From Candidatus Bipolaricaulota bacterium (lineage in GTDB: Bacteria > Bipolaricaulota > Bipolaricaulia > RBG-16-55-9), in contig WFPR01000068.1 of NCBI GenBank assembly GCA_015487455.1, positions 1 to 5,064 on the forward strand: a stretch of 5,064 nucleotides of DNA, read 5' to 3'. Shown one piece after another: positions 4,332 to 5,064 of this stretch; positions within the stretch are counted from its first letter, which is position 1, and every line of letters starts with the position of its first letter. The notes under the pieces are model-generated. The model saw only the letters and a list, made by a program, of their open reading frames with translations, did no database searches and was not told the origin of the DNA. The translations under genes were made by a program, and so were the position numbers.

Positions 4332-5064
4332 GGCGCTCGGTGCACCCAGACGAAGCGGGCGAGCAACAGCGCCCACAGCGCCAAGCCCAGCCAGACGGCC
4401 GGGGGCAGCTCGCTCGGGGCCTCGGCGTCCACCAGCAGCAGCCCTCGGGCGCGCCCCGCCTCGCCCCGAAAGACGAAGAGCGTGCCCGCCGTCCCCGCCT
4501 CGAGCCGCACGCCCTGGAGGCGCAGGAGCACGCCGTCCGCGCCCGCCCGACGGACCTCCAGCGCGTACACCCCCGGCTCGAGCTCGACGTAGGGGCTGGC
4601 CCGCCCGAACTCGAGCCCTTGAACCAGCGGCGTCGCCCTCTCCCCCACCCTTCTCTTGCCCTCGACTTCGGCGTCGAGCGCGTACACGTCCAGCGGGAAG
4701 GGCTCGGGGCGCCCCCCAGACTCAGACGGGAGCGCGTGGACGACCCGCAGCCGGGCCCTCCCCGCCCTGACGGCGAGGTCATCGCTCAGCCACGCCATGA
4801 CGCCCGGGGCGATCAGCGCCCACGTGCGGGCCTCGCCCGGCCGCAGCGTCGGCGCCGCCTCCGCCAAGCGCGCCCCGGCGGCCTCAAGCGCGAGACGATG
4901 CGCCCGCCCCGCGTCCAGCGCGACGTACTCGCTGACGGTCCCGAACCCCACGCGCAGCGCGGGCCGCCCGTCGACGCTGAGCTGCACGATCGGGACATCA
5001 GGGGCCAGGTGCGCGACGCGGACGCGCCCCGCCCCCTGCGCCCAGGCCGTGGGGGCCACGCCCC
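4328..5064 (-). CDS. Exported, membrane-anchored DUF4397 repeat protein (5' end outside window)
   Basis: The frame is open to the right edge, so the N-terminus is missing; about 243 residues are visible, numbered here from a GTG at 5059. The first visible residues, ending in TAWAQG, look like the end of a signal peptide with an AWA-Q cleavage site, so the true start is probably outside the window. Two DUF4397-like repeats follow: one from about 12, with RVRVAHLAPDVPIVQLSVDG and then VGFGTVSEYVALDAG; a second from about 101, with ARLRVVHALPSES, LDVYALD and SPYVELEPGVYALEV. The C-terminus has a hydrophobic helix (about 219-238, WLGLALWALLLARFVWV) and a short basic tail (VHRAP), a pattern of an outside-facing domain with a membrane anchor. 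DUF4397 proteins are bacterial surface proteins without an agreed function. Its stop overlaps the aldolase start by GTGA, implying one operon, although the two products have no obvious common task. Confidence 0.8.
   Translation of the reverse strand, partial: GVAPTAWAQGAGRVRVAHLAPDVPIVQLSVDGRPALRVGFGTVSEYVALDAGRAHRLALEAAGARLAEAAPTLRPGEARTWALIAPGVMAWLSDDLAVRAGRARLRVVHALPSESGGRPEPFPLDVYALDAEVEGKRRVGERATPLVQGLEFGRASPYVELEPGVYALEVRRAGADGVLLRLQGVRLEAGTAGTLFVFRGEAGRARGLLLVDAEAPSELPPAVWLGLALWALLLARFVWVHRAP

Overview
This is a GC-rich (about 70% by eye) stretch of bacterial chromosome, densely packed with seven protein-coding genes (two of them cut by the window edges) and one tRNA. The content is mostly housekeeping. 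The codon bias, the presence of SpoVG, and a spoVG-tRNA-Gln adjacency that I recall from several deltaproteobacterial-type genomes suggest a GC-rich, non-actinobacterial lineage such as Myxococcota or another deep phylum. The organism cannot be named from this window. I see no insertion sequence, CRISPR array, prophage or defence system.

Left part (1-1767): the first 25 codons of a clamp-loader-like AAA+ protein (probably DNA polymerase III delta') run off the left edge on the minus strand. Divergent from it is a WecA/TagO-type polyprenyl-phosphate sugar-1-phosphate transferase (168-1106), a membrane enzyme that starts the lipid-linked assembly of cell-envelope glycans. It ends tail-to-tail with, and overlaps by 29 bp, a YugP-family membrane zinc metallopeptidase (1078-1767, minus).

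Centre (1768-3554): a 265-bp intergenic region holds two divergent promoters. One is a near-consensus promoter for the peptidase, TTGCCG-17-TATAAT on the minus strand. The other is a weaker extended -10 promoter for spoVG on the plus strand. Two short inverted repeats lie among these promoter elements. The plus strand then reads spoVG, tRNA-Gln(UUG), RNase III (rnc) and an unrecognised 96-residue protein. Gaps are 10, 21 and 61 nt with no visible terminator, so this looks like one transcript in which a tRNA is embedded between two mRNAs, one of them for an RNA-processing nuclease.

Right part (3558-5064, minus): an exported, C-terminally membrane-anchored protein with two DUF4397-like repeats (5' end beyond the window) overlaps by GTGA an HpcH/HpaI-family class II aldolase. 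The aldolase ends 3 nt from the 96-residue gene in a convergent arrangement.

No clearly new system is demonstrated. The most notable points are the mixed spoVG-tRNA-rnc unit, the symmetric elements in the divergent promoter region, the orphan 96-residue gene, and four TTA leucine codons in the glycosyltransferase gene.
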